Of a DNA stretch of 41,873 nt, positions 1 through 5,747 are shown piece after piece. Numbering within the stretch: position 1 is the stretch's first letter; each line of letters opens with the position of its first letter. A program made the translations under genes and the position numbers. Origin of the DNA: a virus; the IMG/VR virus record IMGVR_UViG_3300033994_000722, positions 1 through 41,873 of that record. The stretch is one strand, 5' to 3'. The notes under the pieces were generated by a model. It saw only the letters and a program-made list of their open reading frames with translations. It was not told the origin of the DNA and did not search any database.

Positions 1-742
1 GATGATGATACCATCCTAACGTTTTATTGTTCTGAATCAAATATTCTTGTGTCGGATACGTGTTGTCAGTTTTCTGCCAAATATATTCCATTATTGCAAA
101 GTATTCACTTGCGTATTTTCTGAAATAATCTTTACGCATGATGTAAGTTGTCTCATAGTTTACATGGTTACCTTGAAACCAATCAATCGATTTCTTATAC
201 TCTGGAAATAATTCTAGAATTCCTTCTATAAACAAATCCCAATATTCTTGTGGCTCAGATGCCAAATATTGTCGTTCAACTGACCAGGGTATAATCGAAC
301 GTGTATTTGTTATTATATCATAACTGTCCAGAATATCAAGTGCTTTTTCTTTCTGAATGTCGGAAGAAAGAAAATTAATATGATTTGGGTCTGTTGGATA
401 AACAATCTTTGCGGTGTCTACATCTTCTGGCTGTGCGCCTTCTATTAACAGATAGCGACGGTAGGTTGTGCAGCCAATGTAGTCTGCATTACAATTTTTC
501 CAAAGCCAATATTCGGTAGCTTGTTGTCCCATTGCTTTCAAAAAATTCTTTTCAGAAACGTCAGGATAATACTTTTGATATTTCTGAATGCGGTCTTCTG
601 CTAATGATGTGTTGATTGAATATTGTTCGAACTGAGGATTTTGAAATGCAACATCACCAGCATGAGATACTTTCATCCAAGAAGAATGAAAGTTAAAAGG
701 ATAGTCACTGTGAAAGTGACTCAACGTCAAAATAGATTTCAT
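1..742 (-). CDS. DUF4422-type glycosyltransferase, 3' end cut by window edge
   Basis: I translated this frame by hand. It opens at ATG 742 and runs without a stop for 247 codons to base 1, so the C-terminus is missing. The N-terminus (MKSILTLSHFHSDYPF) leads to a segment reading YIGCTTYRRYL, which matches the 'GLxHYRRY' signature of DUF4422 capsule/LPS glycosyltransferases. Further on there is a D-I-I-T-N strand and a segment 'TTYIMRKDYFRKY' like the family's 'mfIMkke.f..Y'. The expected role is sugar transfer in surface-glycan or virion glycosylation. It follows hsp20 and its terminator. No strong ribosome-binding site is visible; a TTTAAATA octamer lies 11-18 nt upstream. Family assignment is by motif recall only. 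Confidence 0.6.
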   Translation of the reverse strand, partial: MKSILTLSHFHSDYPFNFHSSWMKVSHAGDVAFQNPQFEQYSINTSLAEDRIQKYQKYYPDVSEKNFLKAMGQQATEYWLWKNCNADYIGCTTYRRYLLIEGAQPEDVDTAKIVYPTDPNHINFLSSDIQKEKALDILDSYDIITNTRSIIPWSVERQYLASEPQEYWDLFIEGILELFPEYKKSIDWFQGNHVNYETTYIMRKDYFRKYASEYFAIMEYIWQKTDNTYPTQEYLIQNNKTLGWYHH

Positions 743-752
743 AATTTTAGGT

Positions 753-760
753 TATTTAAA
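753..760 (-). promoter_or_regulatory. possible late promoter variant TTTAAATA
   Basis: On the minus strand the octamer TTTAAATA (one mismatch to T4 late consensus TATAAATA) directly follows the hairpin after hsp20 and lies 10 nt before the ATG of the DUF4422 gene. It is AT-rich context, so chance is possible. Confidence 0.3.
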
Positions 761-779
761 GTGGGGCTTGCGCCCCACT
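756..779 (-). terminator. terminator-like hairpin after hsp20
   Basis: A perfect 8-bp stem AGTGGGGC / GCCCCACT (760-767 and 772-779) with a 4-nt loop begins 3 nt beyond the hsp20 stop. The following minus-strand bases are TTTAAATAA, a weak U-tract, so termination may be partial. Confidence 0.65.
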
Positions 780-782
780 GTA

Positions 783-1268
783 TTACGCTGCTTTTTTCTC
801 TTCTTGTAGAAGTTGAGGCTCAAAGAATTTTAGTTCGTTACCAATTTCAATACGTTTTGGTTTCTGATGTTCTGGAATAATATTGATAAGACCCACACGC
901 AGAATACCATCTTTGAGTTCTGAACTGTGTACTTCGATAGTATCAGCAACAGTAATTGTTTTTGTAAAATTACGTGCAGCAATACCTCTATGAAGATATG
1001 TCGCTTGTCCCATCTCATCTTCTTCTTTGACACCTTTAATTACAAGAGTATTTTTTTCTCTAGTAATTTCAATGTCATCTTTGCTGAAACCAGCAACTGC
1101 AAGTTCAACAATGTAGCGATTCTCATCTACTCTGATAATATTGTGATATGGAAATGTGTTGATTGTTTGTTGTGCTGGCGTAGTAGACAACAATTTCTCA
1201 ATATCGTCAAAGAAACGATCAAAGCCTAAAGTTTGATGTAGTAGTGGGCTAATACGAGTGATAGTCAT
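783..1268 (-). CDS. small heat-shock protein Hsp20
   Basis: This is a 161-residue alpha-crystallin/Hsp20 family chaperone that would hold unfolding proteins in the host cytoplasm. The N-terminal arm (MTITRISPLL...GFDRFFDDIEKLL) is typical of phage Hsp20. The alpha-crystallin domain spans roughly residues 40-140, with the 'AVAGFSKDDI' strand, a 'LKDGILRVGL' strand (the A-x-x-x-G-x-L element) and a C-terminal 'IPEHQKPKRIEI'. An upstream in-frame start at 1319 would add 17 residues unlike the family. I chose ATG 1268 because AAGGAG lies 7 nt before it. A hairpin with a UUCG loop sits in the leader. Hsp20 is common in T4-like phages of cyanobacteria and other aquatic bacteria. Confidence 0.9.
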   Translation of the reverse strand: MTITRISPLLHQTLGFDRFFDDIEKLLSTTPAQQTINTFPYHNIIRVDENRYIVELAVAGFSKDDIEITREKNTLVIKGVKEEDEMGQATYLHRGIAARNFTKTITVADTIEVHSSELKDGILRVGLINIIPEHQKPKRIEIGNELKFFEPQLLQEEKKAA

Positions 1269-1299
1269 AGTTTTCTCCTTAATTAAGCAAGTTAAATTA

Positions 1300-1320
1300 C
1301 GTGACCCCGAAGGCATCACG
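1300..1320 (-). promoter_or_regulatory. intercistronic hairpin with C(UUCG)G tetraloop
   Basis: In minus-strand RNA this forms CGUGAUGCC-UUCG-GGGUCACG: pairs around a UUCG loop closed by C-G, with one bulged or mismatched G. It lies between the stop of the 60-residue gene (1323) and the hsp20 start (1268). No U-tract follows, so it is better read as an mRNA-stabilising or processing structure than a terminator. Such C(UUCG)G hairpins are known from T4 intercistronic regions. Confidence 0.55.
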
Positions 1321-1322
1321 AC

Positions 1323-1505
1323 TCACTTGGCAACCGTAAACGCTGTACGATTGACAAGATAAGTTCGATTGGGATTAGATAATTGAAACACACGAATAAA
1401 CTCATTGTTTCCTTCACGCATTACATCATCATAATCCCTAGTATACACTTCTTCTTTGGTATACTTATTAATTAGTTTCACATGATTGGCTTTCACTTTA
1501 TTCAT
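1323..1505 (-). CDS. small protein of unknown function (60 aa)
   Basis: ATG 1505 has AAGGA about 10 nt upstream. The frame sits tightly between regA (12-nt gap) and hsp20, in the same direction. The product is basic and soluble with no membrane segment. The end '...NPNRTYLVNRTAFTVAK' and the middle 'KYTKEEVYTRDYDDVMREG' suggest a compact beta-alpha fold, but I do not recognise the family. It occupies the spot where T4 has the region after regA, before DNA polymerase gene 43, which is not in this window. Real gene status is supported by spacing, ribosome-binding site and strand. Confidence 0.6.
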   Translation of the reverse strand: MNKVKANHVKLINKYTKEEVYTRDYDDVMREGNNEFIRVFQLSNPNRTYLVNRTAFTVAK

Positions 1506-1517
1506 GACAAGTTGTCC

Positions 1518-1922
1518 TTAGTCAGGTCTACCTTTTTTACCTATATTATATTTAGCAACAAGTTCCCAATCATCTTTTTCTTTAAAAGAAATAATTTTAA
1601 TTTGATGAATTGGTGCCATATTTTCTTTTAGTATATCATAGTTTACAATCTTTAGCAAGCCCCATTCTTCAAGTAAATTAGCAATTGCATTTCGTCTTTG
1701 TATATCATTTTCGGTAATAGTTGACAGTTTACCGTCCAGTGCAAACAATTCTTTAAAATGAACTATGTAATATTTACCTTGTTTATGAAGAATGTGACAG
1801 GATTGATAAAGAACACGTTCTTTTCTACTCGACACTCCAATACGTGTCAAAGTTTCACGAACTTTTAAAAAGTCATCTTCATGTTTTAGAACGACTTCAA
1901 CGAATTTGGATAAATCAACCAT
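1518..1922 (-). CDS. regA: RegA translational repressor
   Basis: This 134-residue protein is the T4 RegA homologue, an RNA-binding protein that blocks ribosome access on early phage mRNAs, including its own and those of the replication genes. Recognisable stretches are 'DDFLKVRETLTRIG', 'VLYQSCHILHKQGKYYIVHFKELF', 'RRNAIANLLEEWGLLKIV' and a C-terminal 'LVAKYNIG', all collinear with T4 RegA (122 residues). It ends the 45-44-62-regA order known from T4. The start ATG 1922 lies 1 nt after the gp62 stop. A candidate target in this window is the gp44 initiation region, which keeps a TGAGGAAATT element. Confidence 0.95.
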   Translation of the reverse strand: MVDLSKFVEVVLKHEDDFLKVRETLTRIGVSSRKERVLYQSCHILHKQGKYYIVHFKELFALDGKLSTITENDIQRRNAIANLLEEWGLLKIVNYDILKENMAPIHQIKIISFKEKDDWELVAKYNIGKKGRPD

Positions 1923-1923
1923 A

Positions 1924-2310
1924 TCATTTTCCTAATCCACCTCTATGGGTTTCTTCTTTTATTTGTTGGATTTGTTTTTCGCTAAGAAGGCGCAAAGCTT
2001 CTCTTGCTTTGGAATTAGACAGGCCAAAAGCCAGTTTGATACATTCCAAATCATCGTTTTTTTCTGCCTTAGCCCACTTCGCAAACGGTCTTTTCATAGA
2101 CCTTATGGTATTTAGTAAAAAGTCGTTTTGAAGCTTTTTGTCCAGGTGATGCCGACGATTCATCTCGTTGGCAAAAAGAACACAGTCACTATGTTGAGAC
2201 AAAGCACGATTGGTCAGAAAAGGTTGATAATCTTTCTCGGACAAATCGTCAACAATCAGTTGCTTTTTGGACTGAAGAATAGCTTTAACGTAGTCAAATG
2301 GGTCGCTCAT
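1924..2310 (-). CDS. 62: clamp loader small subunit gp62
   Basis: This 128-residue protein is the small subunit of the gp44/gp62 clamp loader, which opens the gp45 ring and places it on primer-template DNA. The core 'QPFLTNRALSQHSDCVLFANEMNRRHHLDKK' is the conserved gp62 segment (broken here: QPFLTNRALSQHSD, then CVLFANEMNRRHHLD). It is followed by 'FLLNTIRSMKRPFAKW' and a helical C-terminal tail with 'LSNSKAREALRLL'. It is shorter than T4 gp62 (187 residues). It overlaps gp44 by 4 nt (ATGA) with GGAG upstream, suggesting translational coupling that would set the 4:1 subunit ratio as in T4. Confidence 0.93.
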   Translation of the reverse strand: MSDPFDYVKAILQSKKQLIVDDLSEKDYQPFLTNRALSQHSDCVLFANEMNRRHHLDKKLQNDFLLNTIRSMKRPFAKWAKAEKNDDLECIKLAFGLSNSKAREALRLLSEKQIQQIKEETHRGGLGK

Positions 2311-3236
2311 TTAAACTCCACGTTGGCCATCAGTTCAGTCAGACAAGCAACAAGATTGATTTCTTGGTCAGCAACGAATGCTTGTTTATATTGATAGTCT
2401 GCAATGATAACTACTGCTTGTGGAATACTCTGAGGCTTTGCAATGTCATACAAAGCATCATATAGTTTACGAAAGAATGTCGTGCTATCAATATCAGTTG
2501 TCGCTGCCCATTTACGGACGGACGTAAAGTCTTTTTCTTTCAGATGTTTGACAATCTGTGAAATAGAAATGTCACCAATCTGAGAGAGGATGCCTACATC
2601 AATCTTGCCGAGTTGAGAGTAGCGTTGTAGTTCATTGATAGCACGACGAAAATCTGGAAAGTGTTTTTTGATAAGTTCAGCAATCACTTTCTCATCATAT
2701 TCTACTTTTTCTGTGTTTAGTATGTGTGTGATGCGTTTGAAAAACGCTGATGCCATTTTGGTTTTTTCACCATTCTGCAAACGAAAATCGATTACAGCGC
2801 ACCGACTGTGTAGTGGCTCAATGATTCTGCTTTTGAAATTACAAGTGAAAATGAATGAACAGTTTACTGCAAACTCTTCAATGGCATTTCTTAGAATTGC
2901 TTGTGCGTTTGGAGTTAGATAGTCAGCTTCATCTAGGATGACAACTTTACGACCACCAGTAAACGACATTGATGATGCATAGTTCTTGATTTTTACACGA
3001 ATTGTGTCAACACCATTCTCATCAGAACCATTGAGAATCATGTAGTCGCAACCGATTTCGTTGCACATTGCTTTGGCAATTGTTGTCTTGCCTACGCCCG
3101 CCCCACCAGTCAGAAGAAGATTTGGTATCTCCTTCTGCTGTACGTACTGTTGAAAAGTTTCTTTCAAGCGTTCTGGTAGAATGCAATCTTCTACCGTTTG
3201 GGGACGATAACGTTCGGTCCACAGGAGATGTTCCAT
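2307..3236 (-). CDS. 44: clamp loader ATPase gp44
   Basis: This 309-residue AAA+ ATPase is the large clamp-loader subunit. Walker A is GGAGVGKT (residues 44-51), Walker B is VVILDEAD (about 97-104), and the sensor/arginine-finger motif reads 'LHSRCAVIDF' (about 142-151), as in RFC-type loaders. The length matches T4 gp44 (319). The N-terminus 'LLWTERYRPQTVEDCILP' is typical. The initiation region carries TGAGGAAATT just before CAATG, resembling the RegA recognition element of T4 gene 44. It sits downstream of gp45 and a 56-residue gene, and is coupled to gp62. Confidence 0.95.
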   Translation of the reverse strand: MEHLLWTERYRPQTVEDCILPERLKETFQQYVQQKEIPNLLLTGGAGVGKTTIAKAMCNEIGCDYMILNGSDENGVDTIRVKIKNYASSMSFTGGRKVVILDEADYLTPNAQAILRNAIEEFAVNCSFIFTCNFKSRIIEPLHSRCAVIDFRLQNGEKTKMASAFFKRITHILNTEKVEYDEKVIAELIKKHFPDFRRAINELQRYSQLGKIDVGILSQIGDISISQIVKHLKEKDFTSVRKWAATTDIDSTTFFRKLYDALYDIAKPQSIPQAVVIIADYQYKQAFVADQEINLVACLTELMANVEFK

Positions 3237-3248
3237 TGAATTTCCTCA
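3234..3248 (-). promoter_or_regulatory. gp44 translation start with possible RegA operator
   Basis: The minus strand reads TGAGGAAATTCAATG, with the last three bases as the gp44 start. It combines the ribosome-binding site GAGGAA with a block identical over TGAGGAAATT to the T4 gene 44 RegA target as I remember it. Because regA is present four genes later, autogenous-type control of the loader is plausible; binding is inferred. Confidence 0.4.
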
Positions 3249-3274
3249 CAATAATCATAATAAAAAAAATAATA

Positions 3275-3445
3275 CTACTGAGCAGTGTTAAGTCGAGCTA
3301 CAACATCAAGAGATGACCCCTCAACAATAATAACTCCTGTCATAGTATCAATAATACTAGAACCATCTTCTTCAAAAACACTTACAACATAACGATTATC
3401 AATCGCTACGGACTTTCCATCCGTATCAGTAAACCATACTAACAT
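3275..3445 (-). CDS. small protein of unknown function between gp45 and gp44 (56 aa)
   Basis: This gene falls below a 60-residue cut-off and is easily missed. ATG 3445 overlaps the gp45 stop by one base (TAATG) and the frame ends in TAG at 3277-3275. The product begins MLVWFTDTDGKSVAIDNRYV and ends ...SLDVVARLNTAQ; it is acidic, beta-rich and has no membrane segment. The pattern of an N-terminal beta hairpin followed by a 'TGVIIVEGSS' strand looks like a small single-domain protein. T4 carries rpbA at this position, but this protein is less than half its length and I see no similarity. Function unknown. Confidence 0.65.
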   Translation of the reverse strand: MLVWFTDTDGKSVAIDNRYVVSVFEEDGSSIIDTMTGVIIVEGSSLDVVARLNTAQ

Positions 3446-4122
3446 TATTCACCCTCGTATTTTGAACCAGTTTCAGTTGCAATCCAGTATTGAAGATTCA
3501 ATGTTTTATGTTTAAAGTTTGAAATACCTTTCGATGAAATCTTAACATCATAAGCACCAGAAATCATTTTAAGATTCTCAACCTTAAACAACATCTTGAA
3601 CTTCTTGTTGCTGGTTGCAATCTCAAGTGATTCTGTATGTGCTGCATCATTCTGTGGGTCAAATGTTGTCACAGAAAGTTTTGAGCCATCAGATTCAATT
3701 GCAATGAACGGTGAAGAGAGAACTGACGCTGCTTTAAGAATCCAGTCAAAATCTTCCTGATTCAGAGTAAAAGAAATCTCTGGCTCAGGCATTGCAATTG
3801 CTTTATCTGGTGCAGCAACAAGCATATGTGGCGCACAGAATCGATACTTGATTTTACTACGACCCTGTAGACCAGAAATCAAAACATTATTGTCTTGAAA
3901 GTCTAGGACTGGATCATCTTTGTGTAGAGAAAGAACTGAGAGAAAATTGTTCAAATCAAATACACCAAAGTCTGTAGGAATTTCTTCATTGATTGTTGCT
4001 TCAGCCATTACGTTCTTTTGACTAGACACTGTACGGAGTGTCTTACCTTTTTTGAACATAATACCTTGATTGATTGTTGCAAAATTCTTCAGCAACGTAA
4101 GTGTGTTATCAGAGAGTTTCAT
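3445..4122 (-). CDS. 45: sliding clamp gp45
   Basis: This 225-residue protein is the trimeric DNA polymerase processivity clamp, which in T4 also activates late transcription through gp33 and gp55. The N-terminus 'MKLSDNTLTLLKNFATINQGIMFKKG' aligns directly with T4 gp45, and the length (T4: 228) agrees. The segment 'FGVFDLNNFLSVLSL' matches the inter-subunit region. The start ATG 4122 is preceded by AAGGAA inside the end of the upstream gene (3 nt between genes). The order 45-x-44-62-regA is that of T4. Confidence 0.95.
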   Translation of the reverse strand: MKLSDNTLTLLKNFATINQGIMFKKGKTLRTVSSQKNVMAEATINEEIPTDFGVFDLNNFLSVLSLHKDDPVLDFQDNNVLISGLQGRSKIKYRFCAPHMLVAAPDKAIAMPEPEISFTLNQEDFDWILKAASVLSSPFIAIESDGSKLSVTTFDPQNDAAHTESLEIATSNKKFKMLFKVENLKMISGAYDVKISSKGISNFKHKTLNLQYWIATETGSKYEGE

Positions 4123-4125
4123 AAT

Positions 4126-4476
4126 TTATTTCCTTGTCAAATCGTGATTGTGTAATGCAAGTATAGCATAGTGAACAACTTTCATCAAGTCATCTCTATT
4201 GTAGCCATTCTTTTTACCGTATCGCTGTGTATACTTCAAAATATTTCCAATAAAAAATCCTTCACCGTGTCCAGAATCAACGATGAATTCTGATGCTTGG
4301 AATTTATTTTGAGCATAATGTTGACCATATGTCTTATCGATATATTCTTTCAATTCTTTAAGAATACGGTCTTCACTAAATTTATAGTTAATAGATTTAT
4401 TCAAAGATGATATATCAAAGGTTTCTATTTCAAGTTTTTCATCATCAACAACCTCATACATTTTATCATAAACCAT
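4126..4476 (-). CDS. DUF3310-like protein
   Basis: This 116-residue protein has a C-terminal half (about 50-112) that fits DUF3310, often labelled 'nucleotide kinase' in phage genomes without biochemical proof. It shows 'HYAQNKFQASEFIV', then 'GFFIGNILKYTQRYGKKNGYNRDDLMKV', matching the family's 'GNaiKYi.R...K....DL.Ka..Y' core of helices. The N-terminal 45 residues are acidic and unrecognised. ATG 4476 overlaps the stop of the upstream glycosyltransferase gene (TAATG), and gp45 follows after 3 nt. I would not assert enzymatic activity. Confidence 0.7.
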   Translation of the reverse strand: MVYDKMYEVVDDEKLEIETFDISSLNKSINYKFSEDRILKELKEYIDKTYGQHYAQNKFQASEFIVDSGHGEGFFIGNILKYTQRYGKKNGYNRDDLMKVVHYAILALHNHDLTRK

Positions 4477-5291
4477 TATAGTTTTCCTGTATATTGTGCA
4501 ACAGCAGGCATATTACCAGTGAATGCATATGTACCAATGTGTTGAGTTCTCATCCAAGGACATAACCAAACTTGTCCACCAATCTTACGCCACATTTGGC
4601 AGAACATGTAATCTTCAGATAGATAACGGTCAGAACCACCACCAGTATAACTGTCAGTAGTATCAATCACTGTATCAAAGTATGCATGAATGTAACGTGA
4701 ACCATCAAAGTGTGCTTGTCCAACATGGTCTGGCTTGTAACGAATCTTTGGAAATTCTGTTGCAAGCTTTTCGAACACATGACGCTTAATCATCATATGA
4801 CCAGTACCAATCTCCATAACTTCAAGTGGTTCGGATACTTGAAATTGTTGCGTACCCTTCACAACATTGAACACATATTCGCCAACAAGATTTTCAAGTT
4901 CACGAGGATTCAAATCTGGATGACGCCGAGCAGTATCGGCAATGTTTTGCCAATTGATTGATTTCTTCGGATATGGACCACCAATAACATCTTTATCGAG
5001 AGCCATCAATGCAACAACATCATTTGGGTCAAAATGAATATCTGAATCGATAAACATCATATGGGTATAATCTGAGCGTAGAAATTCATCTACTAGATAA
5101 TTTCTTGCTCGTGTAATGAGTGATTCATTAAAAAGGAAAGAAAATTTGACTTCAATACCATACTTAATCATAATGGTCTGAAGGTCGAGACAAGATTTCA
5201 TGTACAAACCGTGATTCATTCCACCATACATGGGTGTCGCAATGAACAGTTTGTTTTTTCTTAGGTCTTCAAGGTTGACTTGTATCTGCAT
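4476..5291 (-). CDS. glycosyltransferase (GT-A-like, DxD)
   Basis: This 271-residue protein begins with 'KLFIATPMYGGMNHGLYMKS', a GT-A-type first strand, followed by 'ESLITRARNYLVDEFL' and the DxD-containing strand 'MMFIDSDIHFDP' (D82-S-D84), which would bind metal and nucleotide-sugar. Later 'DVIGGPYPKK', 'IGTGHMMIKRHVF' and 'SEDYMFCQMWRKIGG' (an acidic ED acceptor-side motif) complete a family common in T4-like marine phages. No signal peptide is present, so it is cytoplasmic. The acceptor is unknown: host glycans, virion protein or modified DNA are all possible. The ribosome-binding site is weak (GGAT). Confidence 0.8.
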   Translation of the reverse strand: MQIQVNLEDLRKNKLFIATPMYGGMNHGLYMKSCLDLQTIMIKYGIEVKFSFLFNESLITRARNYLVDEFLRSDYTHMMFIDSDIHFDPNDVVALMALDKDVIGGPYPKKSINWQNIADTARRHPDLNPRELENLVGEYVFNVVKGTQQFQVSEPLEVMEIGTGHMMIKRHVFEKLATEFPKIRYKPDHVGQAHFDGSRYIHAYFDTVIDTTDSYTGGGSDRYLSEDYMFCQMWRKIGGQVWLCPWMRTQHIGTYAFTGNMPAVAQYTGKL

Positions 5292-5302
5292 AATTTATCC
5301 AT

Positions 5303-5344
5303 AAAAAAGAGTAGAAACACATATTATATATATGCTCCTACTCT
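5303..5344 (-). terminator. hairpin after the HTH-like gene, possible terminator
   Basis: A 7-bp stem AGAGTAG (5308-5314) / CTACTCT (5338-5344) encloses a 23-nt AT-rich loop, followed on the minus strand by five or more U residues (5303-5307). The long loop makes it weaker than the other terminators here. The loop contains a TATAAT (5323-5328), which could be the -10 of a promoter for the next gene, though no good -35 is visible. Confidence 0.45.
5323..5328 (-). promoter_or_regulatory. possible -10 box TATAAT before the DxD glycosyltransferase
   Basis: TATAAT on the minus strand lies 32 nt before the ATG at 5291. The region 16-18 nt upstream has no TTGACA-like hexamer, so if used it would need an activator. 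An ATAT run makes chance likely. Confidence 0.3.
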
Positions 5345-5359
5345 AAAACTCACTTCTTT

Positions 5360-5623
5360 TTAGGCAAAAACTTCTGCGCCAAAAACTGCATGTGCTGCTG
5401 CAACCATTTCGCGGCTAGGTTTGCCAAGACGATAGTAAGTGATTGTCTTACCGTTATCGAGGGTTTTCTTGTTGGTATAAATGCAGTGACCTTCAGAACG
5501 AAGTTCTTCAATGCGGGCACCAACATTAGTGATACCAAAACGGGCACGAATTTGTGCCGCAGTGAGTGTGTTGTAGCCAGAATCTTTAGAAAGATAGTTT
5601 AGAATTTTCTGTTTAGCAGACAT
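5360..5623 (-). CDS. small winged-helix/HTH-like protein (87 aa)
   Basis: The 87 residues read like a winged helix. Helices 'KQKILNYLSK' and 'LTAAQIRARFGI' are followed by the recognition-helix-like 'NVGARIEELRSEGHCI', then a beta wing 'YTNKKTLDNGKTITYYRLGKP'. Such proteins in T4-like phages are annotated as DNA-binding or hypothetical; the target is unknown. It would act in the cytoplasm on DNA, or possibly as a small nucleoprotein. It has its own sigma70-like promoter (5696-5724) and a leader with a hairpin, and is separated from CobS by a terminator, so it is transcribed on its own. The ribosome-binding site is GGAG. Confidence 0.7.
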   Translation of the reverse strand: MSAKQKILNYLSKDSGYNTLTAAQIRARFGITNVGARIEELRSEGHCIYTNKKTLDNGKTITYYRLGKPSREMVAAAHAVFGAEVFA

Positions 5624-5645
5624 TCAATTTACTCCATTAAAAAAT

Positions 5646-5678
5646 AGTCGCACAAAAAAAGAAATAGTAGAGGCGACT
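5646..5678 (-). promoter_or_regulatory. hairpin in the leader of the HTH-like gene
   Basis: Inverted repeat AGTCGC (5646-5651) / GCGACT (5673-5678) with a 21-nt loop holding a run of seven T on the minus strand. It would lie inside the 5' leader of the transcript starting near 5689. It could be an operator for the encoded HTH-like protein or an RNA structure; both are inference. Confidence 0.35.
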
Positions 5679-5695
5679 GTTCTCTACATATTGTC

Positions 5696-5724
5696 AGTAT
5701 ATAAAAAAAAGGGGAGTGTGTCAA
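5696..5724 (-). promoter_or_regulatory. sigma70 promoter for the HTH-like gene, overlapping the CobS terminator
   Basis: On the minus strand -35 TTGACA occupies 5719-5724, the spacer 5702-5718 is exactly 17 nt, and -10 TATACT occupies 5696-5701 (one mismatch to TATAAT). The -35 lies in the loop and arm of the terminator hairpin and its U-tract is the spacer. Predicted transcript start is near 5689, followed by the HTH-like gene. Confidence 0.75.
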
Positions 5725-5732
5725 CACTCCCC
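5703..5732 (-). terminator. strong terminator after the CobS-like gene
   Basis: A perfect 9-bp stem GGGGAGTGT (5711-5719) / ACACTCCCC (5724-5732) with a 4-nt loop is followed on the minus strand by eight T (5710-5703). It begins 15 nt after the CobS stop at 5748. This is a canonical intrinsic terminator. Confidence 0.9.
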
Positions 5733-5747
5733 TTGGTAAATGTTAGC

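Noticed and set aside
1266-1290. TGCTTAA resembling a MotA box before hsp20
   Set aside because: The spacing would place the -10 on the hsp20 start codon, so a middle promoter here would not make a sensible transcript.
1269-1319. Upstream start for Hsp20
   Set aside because: The 17 extra residues run through the hairpin and ribosome-binding site; ATG 1268 has perfect spacing and family-like N-terminus.
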